Part shown: positions 9,919 to 17,946 of the stretch, piece by piece
Position numbering within the stretch: the first letter of the stretch is position 1
Layout of the letters: every line of letters starts with the position of its first letter
Assembly: GCF_014638095.1 (NCBI RefSeq)
Contig: NZ_BMFH01000002.1
Location: 434,001-498,000, forward strand
Direction of reading: 5' to 3'
Origin: Muriicola marianensis
GTDB taxonomy: Bacteria; Bacteroidota; Bacteroidia; Flavobacteriales; Flavobacteriaceae
Length of the DNA stretch: 64,000 nucleotides
The notes under the pieces: model-generated
The model's database searches: none
The model's input: only the letters and a program-made list of their open reading frames with translations
What the model was told of the DNA's origin: nothing
Program-made: the position numbers and the translations under genes

Positions 9919-11145
9919 TTATGGGGTATCTATGATAGCCTGTTCTATGATCAGGTCCGTGATGTGTTCCTTTGAGGTCGACCTGCACTTCTGGTGATAC
10001 AGTTTTCTCATCACCCGGTTCGTCACGATCTCGACAACTGCCGGGTCTTTGATTTTCAGATTCTGATGGAGGTAGCCCGCCGTATTCTTTCTTACCTGTA
10101 ATTTGTGCTCTCCGAGTAAACGGTGTAAAGCCCTCTCCTCCAGCCAGGAACCATAAGACTGAAGCTCTTCCCTGATGATGTTCCTTACAGATTCCAGGGC
10201 CATAGTCCTTTGCACTCTGTTGTGCTCTAGCTGTGCTGAGATGGCATCGAGGTTAAACAAGGTGATGCCTGACTGATGCGATAGTTCCGGATCCATATTG
10301 GAGGGAAGTCCCAGGTCCAGTAATAATCTGGGTTTGGTACAATCATTTAATTTTTTGACAATATACCTGCTGTTGCCTGCTGCACCAACGATGATGTCAA
10401 AATCTCCAAAATCATTGGCCAGGACCTTATCCCATTCGTAGATCTCACAATTGTACCTCTTTTTGAGAACCATTGCATTCTTTTGGGTCCTGTTACTGAC
10501 CGATATCTTTTTGAATTTGAATTTACCGTTGTATTTGAAAAGTTGTCTTACAATTTCTCCGGCCCCGATAAAGAGCATTTTTTTCTCGTATATGTCTTCC
10601 TCGCTGAAGAACTGAACCATGGTCTTAAGCGACTTGTAGGCCAGGGAGGTGGTCCCATCCCGGAACAGGGTCTCGTTCCTTATCCTTTTGTGATTCCGGA
10701 AGACCATCTGCATGGTCCGTTCGAGGAGGGATCCCTGCAGGTCCATGGCCAAAGAGCTTTGGTAGGCTCGTTTAACCTGGGCGATGATTTCCACATCACC
10801 CAGAACTTTTGAGAGTAAGCCTGATGATACCTTCAGGAGATGCTCGGCCGTTTCCAGGGTATTATTTGTATGGGAGAACAAAGCCGTTTCGCCATGATTC
10901 CTCTTCTCGTTTAAATACGCGAGGAAGAATTCAAGGAATTCGTAGGAATTGGTGGAAGCCGATTCAAAGTAGACCTCTGTCCTGTTGCAGGTTACCAGCA
11001 CCATCAGGCCGCTGACATCCGGAAACCGCTCCACACATATCCCGGCAAAGGCTTTTTTTCCTTCTTCCGGGATATAATATCTCTCACGTTCCCCAACAGG
11101 GGATGTAAGATGGGAGATGCTGATGGATCTCAGGTTGGTATTCAT
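9919..11145 (-). CDS. hemA: Glutamyl-tRNA reductase
   Basis: Catalyses the NADPH-dependent reduction of glutamyl-tRNA to glutamate-1-semialdehyde, the first step of C5-pathway tetrapyrrole synthesis. The catalytic motif VTCNRTEVY places the nucleophile at Cys53, near the usual position 50. The N-terminal SISHLTSPVGERE matches the family start, and IGAGEIVR with SNRT marks the NAD(P)-binding domain. I chose the ATG at 11145; an upstream ATG at 11175 would add ten residues with no family counterpart. At 408 residues the protein is full length. It stands alone from other heme genes and sits 93 bp after a cytochrome c gene, suggesting a copy that raises heme supply when this cytochrome cluster is expressed. 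Confidence 0.93.
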   Translation of the reverse strand: MNTNLRSISISHLTSPVGERERYYIPEEGKKAFAGICVERFPDVSGLMVLVTCNRTEVYFESASTNSYEFLEFFLAYLNEKRNHGETALFSHTNNTLETAEHLLKVSSGLLSKVLGDVEIIAQVKRAYQSSLAMDLQGSLLERTMQMVFRNHKRIRNETLFRDGTTSLAYKSLKTMVQFFSEEDIYEKKMLFIGAGEIVRQLFKYNGKFKFKKISVSNRTQKNAMVLKKRYNCEIYEWDKVLANDFGDFDIIVGAAGNSRYIVKKLNDCTKPRLLLDLGLPSNMDPELSHQSGITLFNLDAISAQLEHNRVQRTMALESVRNIIREELQSYGSWLEERALHRLLGEHKLQVRKNTAGYLHQNLKIKDPAVVEIVTNRVMRKLYHQKCRSTSKEHITDLIIEQAIIDTP

Positions 11146-11238
11146 GTTAATGCTACAGGGGTTCTTTTTGTGCATGGGACCCTTTTTACCGTGCTTTAAA
11201 ACAGGTATTACGGATCACGCTAAGTTTGTGATTTCGTC

Positions 11239-11637
11239 CTATTCCTTGAGCGTACGTATGTAGTTTACCACTAACCATACGTCTTCTTCGTAGGGAATCT
11301 TCTTTTCGAAATTTGGCATATCGTCTCTTCCGATATAGCTTTTGTAGAAGATTTCGCCATCGGTTTGCTCGTGGAATTCCTCAGAGGAGAAATCGCCGAG
11401 ATCTCCCGTCATTTCCGCAGCTTTTGGTCCGTCTCCATATCCTTCTTTCCCATGGCAGGATTTACAGTGCTTGTCATATAAAGACTTCCCGATATTCAGG
11501 TCTTTTTTGGGATCGGTCGGGTTTTTCATGTTGACGTATTTATCCGGCACCACCCATTTTTCCTGAACGATAGTGGTGAAGGAATACAAGGCGAAGGATA
11601 TCACCCCGATGATCATCAATGATTTGATTGTTTTCAT
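11239..11637 (-). CDS. Periplasmic monoheme cytochrome c
   Basis: A 132-residue class I cytochrome c. After an N-terminal signal or anchor (residues 1 to about 23), the heme motif CKSCH lies at Cys58-His62 within LYDKHCKSCHGKEGYGDG. A likely axial Met107 lies in GRDDMPNF, and the C-terminal VWLVVNYIRTL helix is typical. Such proteins shuttle electrons between a membrane complex and a terminal oxidase or reductase. It is the last cytochrome of the NrfD cluster, 9 bp after the anchored beta protein, so it is the natural electron acceptor or donor of the NrfD/ferredoxin module. Confidence 0.88.
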   Translation of the reverse strand: MKTIKSLMIIGVISFALYSFTTIVQEKWVVPDKYVNMKNPTDPKKDLNIGKSLYDKHCKSCHGKEGYGDGPKAAEMTGDLGDFSSEEFHEQTDGEIFYKSYIGRDDMPNFEKKIPYEEDVWLVVNYIRTLKE

Positions 11638-11646
11638 GTTTGTTTA

Positions 11647-12519
11647 TTAAGATTTAGAAATTTTATATAGGTTTCTGATCAGATACACAATTGGTCCCCA
11701 CGTCACAGCAATGAGTAAGATAGTGAAAACAAGAATAAATATCGGTGTTTTGCTTCGCGGCGACCATAGGGTTCTTTCATTAAAACTGGTGTCCAGGACG
11801 ATGGGCTCTCCATAGGGTGCTTCTGTCACAGCCTTTACGGTGCCGTACTCATCACTTTCAGGTAGAACCACCTCAATATTGAGGATGCCTTCCAGTCCGG
11901 GAATACCCGCTTCTACAGGTACAAATACAGTGCCATTCTCATCTGTGTAATTAAATTCCTCACCTATCCTCAGGGGCCGGATCAGGCGCTGTACCTGTAC
12001 CCTAAGGGATACGTCAGTTACCGGAAGTCCTGTACCTACATCCGTAAGGGTAGCCTGAATATAATTGATACTGTCTTTTTGTTCCAGCCTGGTTTCAATA
12101 TGGGCATCCTTGAAACTCGTGGTTCTGGAGCCGCGTTTGAAATCATCATTTCCTCCGAATGACACCCCAACAGTATACATTCCTGTAGAATCAGCTTTCA
12201 TCTCAGATAGAGGAGGTAAAAGAAACCTGCTTTTCCCGCTCATATCCGTCCTGGCTGTTCCAAGAGGGAATTCTTCGTATTCGTATTCGTAGTAAACTTC
12301 AAGGTCAATACCAGGAACATCCACCATTTGCCGATCTATGCGGGAGATCACCTTGATATCGAGATAGCTCTGCCCCTCTATAACCTTGGTATAATCAGCT
12401 TTGATCCTTACACTGTTCTTTTTCTTGTCCTGTGCCTGTATTCCAGAAATCAGGAATACCGAGAGGAAGATCCAGAGCACATAGAATAAACCTGATCTGA
12501 TTCGCGTCTCTGATTTCAT
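11647..12519 (-). CDS. Membrane-anchored beta-rich protein of the NrfD cluster
   Basis: A 290-residue protein with a signal peptide ending near GIQAQ (about residue 30), a beta-rich exoplasmic part with two apparently Ig-like modules (one carrying FLLPPLSEM, one FVPVEAGIPGLEG), and a C-terminal transmembrane helix (IFILVFTILLIAVTWGPIVYLI, about residues 261-282). No cofactor motif is visible. Its start overlaps the end of the NrfD gene by 4 bp (ATGA), so translation is probably coupled. Accessory or structural subunit of the electron-transfer complex is an inference from context only. Confidence 0.6.
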   Translation of the reverse strand: MKSETRIRSGLFYVLWIFLSVFLISGIQAQDKKKNSVRIKADYTKVIEGQSYLDIKVISRIDRQMVDVPGIDLEVYYEYEYEEFPLGTARTDMSGKSRFLLPPLSEMKADSTGMYTVGVSFGGNDDFKRGSRTTSFKDAHIETRLEQKDSINYIQATLTDVGTGLPVTDVSLRVQVQRLIRPLRIGEEFNYTDENGTVFVPVEAGIPGLEGILNIEVVLPESDEYGTVKAVTEAPYGEPIVLDTSFNERTLWSPRSKTPIFILVFTILLIAVTWGPIVYLIRNLYKISKS

Positions 12520-13838
12520 GATGGGATCTTTTTAAATGAGGCTTCCGTATTCATTTCCTGTTCATCTGCTGTTCGCTGGATAGGCACTACGGGCAGGTAC
12601 CGAACCAACAGGGTAATGATCAGCAGGGCCATGGCCAGGGTGGCGATGGTGATGATCCATTCATGGGCACTGGGGAAATAAGATCGCCAGGATTCCGGTA
12701 CTCCCTGAATAGGCATAAAGGGCTCGAGCAGGGTAGGGGTAATGATAATGTAGCGTTTCCACCAGGACCCGATCACAACCACCATTCCAATAAAGAACAT
12801 AGGAAAAGGTTTGCGGCCTTTTTTAAAGAACAATAACAGGACAGGGATCACCAGACCCACAATGGTCACGAACCAGAACAGTCCGGCGTAATGCCCGGTT
12901 AGAAGGGATTCCAAATGTGCGTCTTCTCCTTTTTTGGCTGTAAAGAATGGGACCACATATTCGATAATGTTGAAATACAGGTAAATGATACAGGCTAGCG
13001 CCAGGAGTTTACCCATCTTGTCAAAATGGTATTCAGTGATGTATTCCTCGAGTTTCCGGGTTCTTCTAACAATATAGATGACGGTCACGAGGGCTCCTGT
13101 ACCGGCTACGAAAGCTCCTGAAATAAAGTAGGGCGCCAGGGCCGAGCTGTCCCACCCGATCCTGTAGGTGGTGGAGAATAACCAGGCATCTATGGTCTGT
13201 AGCATGATGCCGGCAAGCAAGAATAGGATGGATAGGACCGTAATGGATTTTGCGTGGATCACTTTTTGTTCCTCACTGCCTTTCCATTTAAGTGAAAGTC
13301 GGCCATACCACCTGCTCAAGCGGGGTTTAGAAGTTTCAAAATGCTTCTTAAGAATCGCAAAATCCGGCAGAAGAGGGAAATACAGCATCAACAGGCTGAT
13401 CACGATAAAGGTGGGGATAATGATGATATCCCAGGTGATGGGCGACTGTAGTCGGGCGTGGATAAACAGGTACATGACCCTGTCTGGCCTGGCCATATCC
13501 AGGGTGATCGTGATCCCGGCCATAATGATACAGGCCAGGGTAATAATCTCCGCGATCCGCACCAGGGGGGTCCGCCAGGAATTGTTGGTCAATCGGAGGA
13601 TGGCCACTGCTGCCGATCCCACAAAACTGGTGGCTACAAAGAAGACAAAATTGGAGATATAGATCCCCCAGAGGGCGTAGTCCCTCATATTGGTTACCTT
13701 CTGCCCCTGAATGACCTGATCTGCATAGGCGATCACACCCAGGATCACAAGTACCACAAGGAACCCTATCCAGATCATTCCGGTCTTCCCGAATTTCCCG
13801 GGAGCCAGATCCGATACGATGTCATCAAACTTTTTCAT
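12516..13838 (-). CDS. NrfD/PsrC-family quinone-interacting membrane subunit
   Basis: A 440-residue integral membrane protein with about ten hydrophobic helices. In the NrfD/PsrC family this subunit exchanges electrons between the quinone pool and a periplasmic ferredoxin-like subunit. Family-like features include LWGIYISNFVFF near the start, the helix WDIIIIPTFIVISLLMLYFPLLPD, and a C-terminal SAHEWIITIATLAMALL. The start codon overlaps the stop of the ferredoxin gene by 4 bp and the end overlaps the next gene by 4 bp, so the three are one translationally coupled unit. No molybdopterin catalytic subunit is encoded nearby. Confidence 0.88.
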   Translation of the reverse strand: MKKFDDIVSDLAPGKFGKTGMIWIGFLVVLVILGVIAYADQVIQGQKVTNMRDYALWGIYISNFVFFVATSFVGSAAVAILRLTNNSWRTPLVRIAEIITLACIIMAGITITLDMARPDRVMYLFIHARLQSPITWDIIIIPTFIVISLLMLYFPLLPDFAILKKHFETSKPRLSRWYGRLSLKWKGSEEQKVIHAKSITVLSILFLLAGIMLQTIDAWLFSTTYRIGWDSSALAPYFISGAFVAGTGALVTVIYIVRRTRKLEEYITEYHFDKMGKLLALACIIYLYFNIIEYVVPFFTAKKGEDAHLESLLTGHYAGLFWFVTIVGLVIPVLLLFFKKGRKPFPMFFIGMVVVIGSWWKRYIIITPTLLEPFMPIQGVPESWRSYFPSAHEWIITIATLAMALLIITLLVRYLPVVPIQRTADEQEMNTEASFKKIPS

Positions 13839-14812
13839 TCTTCAGTGGGTTTTTCAACAGATTCAAATTCCTTGAACTCCGATAATCCATCTTCAAAATC
13901 TACAAGTCGATCCACAGGAGGCAGGTAATATACACTGGGCTCGGTGCCCAGTCCCTCGAGCATTCGGTAACCCGCCTTGTCCTCCAACAGTTTGCTCAGC
14001 CTGAGGGTCTCTTCCCCGTTGGTAACCGTATCTTCGTATTTATCTCCAAAATAGAAGACGCCATTGGGACAAGCGGTGACGCAATGGGGCAGCTCTCCCT
14101 CTTTAACCATATGTGGGCAGAAGTCGCATTTGTCCACTGTACCTTTTAAACTGGGCCTTCCGGCGTATTCAGGAGTAGGCTCTACACCTGTCATATCCAT
14201 GTTCAGCGTAACCTCCTGCCCGGGATCCCCCCAATTGAAAACTCGGGTAGAATAAGGACAGGCAGCCATACAGAAACGACATCCTATACAGCGCTCATTA
14301 TCGATGAGTACCAGGCCGTCCTCTCTCTTAAAAGTGGCATCCACCGGACAAACCGTTACACAGGCCGGCTTATCACAGTGCTGACACATCATAGGCAGCC
14401 AATAGGGTGCAGTATCTGCAGATTCCTGCATTTTATAGACCTTGAGCCATGCGTTCTCTCCTGTTATATAGTGGTTCTTGTTACAGGATTGTTGGCATTT
14501 AAGGGCGTTTTTGCACTTGGCCAGGTCGACAACCATGACGAACTTTCTGTTCGGTATCCCCTCCCTGACGTTGTAGTCCATTGAATAATGGTGATGGTGT
14601 TCCACCTCCATTACCTCTGAGGTATCGACCTCCACGATGGTCCCGTCTGTGGTCATGAGCTCCATGGTCTCACCCGTGGGAGACTTCTCCTCTGAGAATT
14701 TGGCCGAAAGTTTAGAAAGACCTATGCCCCCAAGCACCCCTGCAACCCCCAGTTTCAGGCCCCGGTCCAGGAATTTTCTCCTCGTTTTTTTGTTGTTTTC
14801 GTCCATGATCAA
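13835..14812 (-). CDS. Tat-exported ferredoxin with four cysteine clusters (4Fe-4S dicluster type)
   Basis: A 325-residue DmsB/PsrB/HybA-like subunit. The N-terminus has a Tat motif (TRRKFLDRG) before a hydrophobic helix, placing it in the periplasm. Four Cys groups are visible: CKNALKCQQSC, CQHCDKPACVTVCP, CIGCRFCMAACP and CDFCPH with CVTACP, consistent with four 4Fe-4S clusters forming a wire to the NrfD subunit. Before the first cluster lies a short segment TTDGTIVEV followed by four consecutive histidines (VEHHHHYSM), unusual for the family and possibly metal-binding. The second Met (14806) is an equally good start. Confidence 0.9.
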   Translation of the reverse strand: MIMDENNKKTRRKFLDRGLKLGVAGVLGGIGLSKLSAKFSEEKSPTGETMELMTTDGTIVEVDTSEVMEVEHHHHYSMDYNVREGIPNRKFVMVVDLAKCKNALKCQQSCNKNHYITGENAWLKVYKMQESADTAPYWLPMMCQHCDKPACVTVCPVDATFKREDGLVLIDNERCIGCRFCMAACPYSTRVFNWGDPGQEVTLNMDMTGVEPTPEYAGRPSLKGTVDKCDFCPHMVKEGELPHCVTACPNGVFYFGDKYEDTVTNGEETLRLSKLLEDKAGYRMLEGLGTEPSVYYLPPVDRLVDFEDGLSEFKEFESVEKPTEE

Positions 14813-14820
14813 TAGGGTGA

Positions 14821-15093
14821 TTACATTTTTTTATCCAGCCATTTCCTGAAGGAGGAGTTAGGAATATTTTTTTTGACGACCTTGGAATTCTCCAGGGTAC
14901 GGGCCTTTACCTTTACGATGCTCCCATCGGGTTTTAAGAGGGTTTTGTACTCTTCATCTCCCTCGTTCTTCTTCAATTTGGTCTTTTCTTCAGGTTTTGA
15001 ATACCCCATGAATGGAAGTAGGAGGGTAGTTCCCAGTAGGGGGAGGAGCCCCCTCCTGCTGATGGGGCCGTCTTTTTTTGGTGGATGTGCCAT
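14821..15093 (-). CDS. Small Tat-signal protein of the ferredoxin/NrfD cluster
   Basis: A 90-residue protein of unknown function. It has a Tat-like signal (SRRGLLPLLGTTLLLPF), a charged stretch and then LLKPDGSIVKVKARTLE. That last motif mirrors MTTDGTIVEVDTSEVME in the N-terminal extension of the neighbouring ferredoxin, so both may share a short domain. The gene ends 9 bp before the ferredoxin start and lies 14 bp after the DUF5777 gene. It is too short to bind a cofactor by any motif I can see; it may be a docking or maturation factor. Confidence 0.65.
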   Translation of the reverse strand: MAHPPKKDGPISRRGLLPLLGTTLLLPFMGYSKPEEKTKLKKNEGDEEYKTLLKPDGSIVKVKARTLENSKVVKKNIPNSSFRKWLDKKM

Positions 15094-15106
15094 GGTCGTC
15101 TGAAAG

Positions 15107-15964
15107 TTAGAAGTTATAGAGTCGCGTGATATTGAATCCTATCAGGAAATCCCCTTCAAAGAAATTGTTCTGGTTAAACATGATGTTTTGCTGGGGAACG
15201 ATTCCCTGGTAACTCGACAGGAACAATTGAAATGCGTGAGAGGAGGTCCTGAATTCCACACCTACACTGATTCCTGCTTCGGGATCCATATCCAATTCTG
15301 CACCGTCGAGGTGGTGGATGAAAGGCTGGGTATAATCCACCAGGATAGCCGTTTGAGAACTGATCTTGTACCTGCCTCCCAGGGACATGGCAATGACGTC
15401 ATTACGCATACGCTGGGGAACCAGATTGTAGTGGGATACACTGACGGCACCCTGTAAGGATAGCTTGGAGTCGAATCGCCTGGAGACGATCAGTTGGTTG
15501 AAATAGGAATATCGGTGCTGTTCTACCAGGAAGTTCTCTTTGCCTCTGGCATCGATTACGAAGTTACCGTAATAGGTCACATTCACCGGGATACTTCCGG
15601 ATCGCGTCTGGCGGAGCAGCGCTACTTTCCAGTTAAAATCCTGTAGCCTGTTGAATTTGGAAGTACCAAATCCAAGAGTAAGCCTTTCATGAGGTGCATA
15701 ACTAAGGGCTATGCGGATGTTGGCCGGAGCCCAGATCCCGATAAGGTCGTTAGTGCCCGAATTGACTACCCCGAACCGGTGTGCCATATGCACCTCCAGC
15801 GTATTCTTTATAAAGGTAACGTCAGTGGGATTGTCTATGATATACGAACTCTCAAATGCTGGCCTCTCTGGTCTTTCGACAACCTTTTCCACTATGGTGT
15901 CCTGGGATAACAGGGAGAGTGGGGCTAACAGGAAAGAAACGAATAGGAAGCTGAATTTTTTCAT
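15107..15964 (-). CDS. DUF5777 family outer-membrane beta-barrel protein
   Basis: A 285-residue protein (start MKKFSFLF at 15964; an upstream ATG at 16003 adds an unlikely 13-residue extension that runs into the preceding gene). A signal peptide ends near LLSQ. The rest alternates short amphipathic strands (HMAHRFGVV, ERLTLGFGTSKFN, SLQGAVSVSHYN, AFQLFLSSYQG) and ends in an aromatic residue (TRLYNF), as outer-membrane barrels do. This matches DUF5777 proteins, whose function is not established. It sits between cytochrome and ferredoxin genes, so a role as a barrel partner for electron transfer across the outer membrane is possible but unproven. Confidence 0.75.
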   Translation of the reverse strand: MKKFSFLFVSFLLAPLSLLSQDTIVEKVVERPERPAFESSYIIDNPTDVTFIKNTLEVHMAHRFGVVNSGTNDLIGIWAPANIRIALSYAPHERLTLGFGTSKFNRLQDFNWKVALLRQTRSGSIPVNVTYYGNFVIDARGKENFLVEQHRYSYFNQLIVSRRFDSKLSLQGAVSVSHYNLVPQRMRNDVIAMSLGGRYKISSQTAILVDYTQPFIHHLDGAELDMDPEAGISVGVEFRTSSHAFQLFLSSYQGIVPQQNIMFNQNNFFEGDFLIGFNITRLYNF

Positions 15965-15983
15965 GTTGAAGGGTCTTATCGGT

Positions 15984-16385
15984 TTAATTATTTTCGGCTC
16001 CACGGTCTATCCAGGCCTTGATCAGGGCGATGTCTGCATTGTCCATGACAAATCCAACATCCAGCGGATGTCCGTTCCCGGGAAGTCTTTGATAGAAGGT
16101 ACTGCCCTCAGCGTCTCCGGGTACGATCTGGGAGATGATATCGGCATAGGCGTTCCCTGCCTGTAGGTCAGGGTTGGCGACGTTTCCGTTATGGCAGGCG
16201 GTACAGTCCTTCCCGGATTTCGCAAAAATGGGTTCAATATCTGTACTGAACGAAATGGTCTGATCCACGGGGATATCAGGCAAAGGCTGACTCAGATCGA
16301 TCTCCTGGTCGTAGTAACACGAGAAGTTAAAGAGGATCAGGCTGCTCATCAGGAAGAAGGAGATGCGTTTTTTCATTTTCTTCAT
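15984..16385 (-). CDS. Monoheme cytochrome c-like lipoprotein
   Basis: A 133-residue lipoprotein (lipobox FNFSC, Cys23) with one heme motif CTACH (Cys61-His65) in the context DIEPIFAKSGKDCTACHNG, typical of the small cytochrome modules that begin with 'I.PIF...C..CH'. The C-terminal VGFVMDNADIALIKAWIDRGA is the usual last helix and supplies a candidate axial Met. It precedes the DUF5777 gene by 19 bp. A start at the second Met, three codons in, is also possible. Confidence 0.85.
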   Translation of the reverse strand: MKKMKKRISFFLMSSLILFNFSCYYDQEIDLSQPLPDIPVDQTISFSTDIEPIFAKSGKDCTACHNGNVANPDLQAGNAYADIISQIVPGDAEGSTFYQRLPGNGHPLDVGFVMDNADIALIKAWIDRGAENN

Positions 16386-16484
16386 TTTACTGTTATGGGT
16401 CTCGGGTCTTCTTTTTATGCCTTGTATTCAGTGCAAACTGTCCATCAGTCCATTCCGGCTGGCTCAGAGTTCCCGAAGTGTATT

Positions 16485-16522
16485 TTAAAAAGCCCGGGCA
16501 GGGAATTGGGCCCGGGCTTTAA
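16485..16522 (-). terminator. Rho-independent terminator after the hexaheme cytochrome gene
   Basis: An 11-bp GC-rich inverted repeat (AAAGCCCGGGC / GCCCGGGCTTT) with a 10-nt loop lies 8 bp past the hexaheme stop codon and is followed on the minus strand by TTTTTAAAA. It should separate the hexaheme message, at least in part, from the downstream cluster. Confidence 0.75.
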
Positions 16523-16529
16523 TAGATTC

Positions 16530-17663
16530 CTAATTTTGTAAAGCCTCAATGGAGTTCTTCAGGAGGGCCCTAGAATACGCGGGGTTATGCGTTCCTCTAC
16601 TTTGGTCTTCGAGCAAGGTCTTATAGTTCCAGGCAGCCTGGGCTTCTTGAACAGTGAATATTCCGGAGTTGGAACGATCGGTATTGTCAGGAGCAAAGTC
16701 CACGATTAAACCAACCACAGGAACTCCCGTACCCACAGGATTACCGTCGGCATCATAAACCGGATTTCCGTCGGCATCTTCTTGGAATTCCTCACCCACA
16801 ACGTTTTCCAGGAGGGATTTAAGGGTGATCATATCTTCCGTATAGCCAGCCAATTCAGAAGGAGCACCGTTTGGATGACATTGCAAACATGCGGCCTCGG
16901 TGGTCTTCCAGGAGTGTAAACCTTTGCTTGTATCAGATGATTCCCCCATGTGGCAGGATACACAGGAAGATCCAGTACGGTGGGTGGCAGAAGCCACGGC
17001 AGGATAACCTTCAGAACCTGGGAGGTTGGCCCCCAGAATACCTTCAAGCATGGTGGCTTGCGGCCCGTGGTGTGGTCCAAAACGAGACGTATTCACAACA
17101 TATAACCCACTGGAGTTCGTCGCTGGGATTTCATAAGAGTCGCGTGGTTGGTGGCATGAAATACAATTATTACTGGCGCCTTCAAAATCTAAGGTATAGT
17201 TAGGGTCCAGGAACAATTGCTGCCCGTCCGGGTTCCTTAATGCGTAATCCGGCCCGTCGTTTTCAAAGTCGAATGTTCTATGGCTGTCGTGACAGGTATT
17301 ACAGGAAATTGTATTAGGACTGGTGTAAGGGCCTAGGGCCGCACCGGTTTCCAATAGGTCGATAAATCCATCGCTCCCGTGGCACTGTGCACAACCTATC
17401 CGGGCTTCTGCAAAACCAACGGATCCTGAGGCGTGTGCGGAAAGTTCAAAGGATGCGAAAATGGGCTCTCTTGTAGTATTGGAGTGACAGCTAACGCAGG
17501 AAGCGGTGCCATCGACCCCGTCAACCCCGTCAATTCCGTCCCGCCCATCTGCTCCGGGAGGCCCGACGATGGGATCTGGGATTTCGAGGTCACTGGTACA
17601 CTGGATCATTAAAAATCCTGATGCTATGATCATCAGGCTGCGAAGGAGGTGTGAAGTTTTCAT
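16530..17663 (-). CDS. Hexaheme c-type cytochrome lipoprotein with collagen-like stalk
   Basis: A 377-residue lipoprotein (lipobox MIQC, Cys22). Residues 34-52 are six collagen-like G-x-y triplets (GPPGADGRDGIDGVDGVDG), then come six CxxCH motifs at Cys56, 91, 121, 167, 234 and 259, with additional histidines (GPHHGPQ, SHRTF, GLHSWK) as possible distal ligands. The C-terminal part has no heme site and contains a duplicated ADGNPVYDADGNPV segment. Predicted to be a surface- or periplasm-facing electron carrier tethered by its lipid. It is first in the minus-strand cluster, has its own promoter with a Crp/Fnr-like box, and ends at a terminator. Confidence 0.9.
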   Translation of the reverse strand: MKTSHLLRSLMIIASGFLMIQCTSDLEIPDPIVGPPGADGRDGIDGVDGVDGTASCVSCHSNTTREPIFASFELSAHASGSVGFAEARIGCAQCHGSDGFIDLLETGAALGPYTSPNTISCNTCHDSHRTFDFENDGPDYALRNPDGQQLFLDPNYTLDFEGASNNCISCHQPRDSYEIPATNSSGLYVVNTSRFGPHHGPQATMLEGILGANLPGSEGYPAVASATHRTGSSCVSCHMGESSDTSKGLHSWKTTEAACLQCHPNGAPSELAGYTEDMITLKSLLENVVGEEFQEDADGNPVYDADGNPVGTGVPVVGLIVDFAPDNTDRSNSGIFTVQEAQAAWNYKTLLEDQSRGTHNPAYSRALLKNSIEALQN

Positions 17664-17694
17664 GTAATTCCCAATTAGATATTTAAATTCTGGA

Positions 17695-17702
17695 TGAAAT
17701 TA
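17695..17702 (-). promoter_or_regulatory. Predicted -7 box of the hexaheme cytochrome gene
   Basis: The minus strand reads TAATTTCA, a near match to TAnnTTTG, with the Crp/Fnr-like palindrome centred 29.5 bp upstream. The same spacing is found at five other promoters in this window. Confidence 0.5.
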
Positions 17703-17724
17703 GGAGAGGATTAAGAGGATTCAT

Positions 17725-17738
17725 ATGACATTTGTCAT
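17725..17738 (-). promoter_or_regulatory. Crp/Fnr-like box (ATGACATTTGTCAT) upstream of the hexaheme cytochrome
   Basis: A palindrome ATGA-N6-TCAT with fully symmetric arms ATGACA/TGTCAT. The core TGA-N6-TCA is that of Crp/Fnr-family operators. Its position about 41 bp before the predicted start of transcription fits a class II activator site. Confidence 0.6.
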
Positions 17739-17834
17739 ATTTTAAAATAATCTTAAAGCTCTACCTCATAATCTTAATTTTTTGTTAAAATAAGAATTAA
17801 AAATAAAATTCAAAATGTTGAATTCGTAAAGAAA

Positions 17835-17869
17835 TTGTTACCCTTTTCCGGGAAACTTTTCTATTTTTG
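17835..17869 (+). promoter_or_regulatory. Promoter reading towards the GIY-YIG gene, repeat array and tRNA-Pro
   Basis: TATTTTTG (17862-17869) is a full match to the -7 consensus TAnnTTTG, and a TTG lies at 17835-17837, 24 bp upstream. Transcription would begin just before the tRNA-Pro-like sequence at 17881. No comparable promoter is seen directly before the intact tRNA at 18686, so this one may drive the tRNA as well. Confidence 0.5.
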
Positions 17870-17880
17870 CGCACGCGTTT

Positions 17881-17946
17881 CGGGATGTGGTTTGTTCCTG
17901 AAGATCAGGACAGGCTGGTAGCGTATCCCGCAAGGCGGGATGGTGA
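17881..17946 (+). repeat. Repeat unit 0: tRNA-Pro 5' fragment fused to a tRNA-like repeat
   Basis: The first ten bases, CGGGATGTGG, equal the first ten of the intact tRNA-Pro. Then comes a hairpin with loop AGA (TCCTGA/TCAGGA), the tRNA-like core CTGGTAGCGTA and the ATCCCGC-AAG-GCGGGAT hairpin. It differs from the downstream units in the first hairpin but keeps the pairing. The ATG in its last bases is the first possible start of the GIY-YIG gene. Confidence 0.7.
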
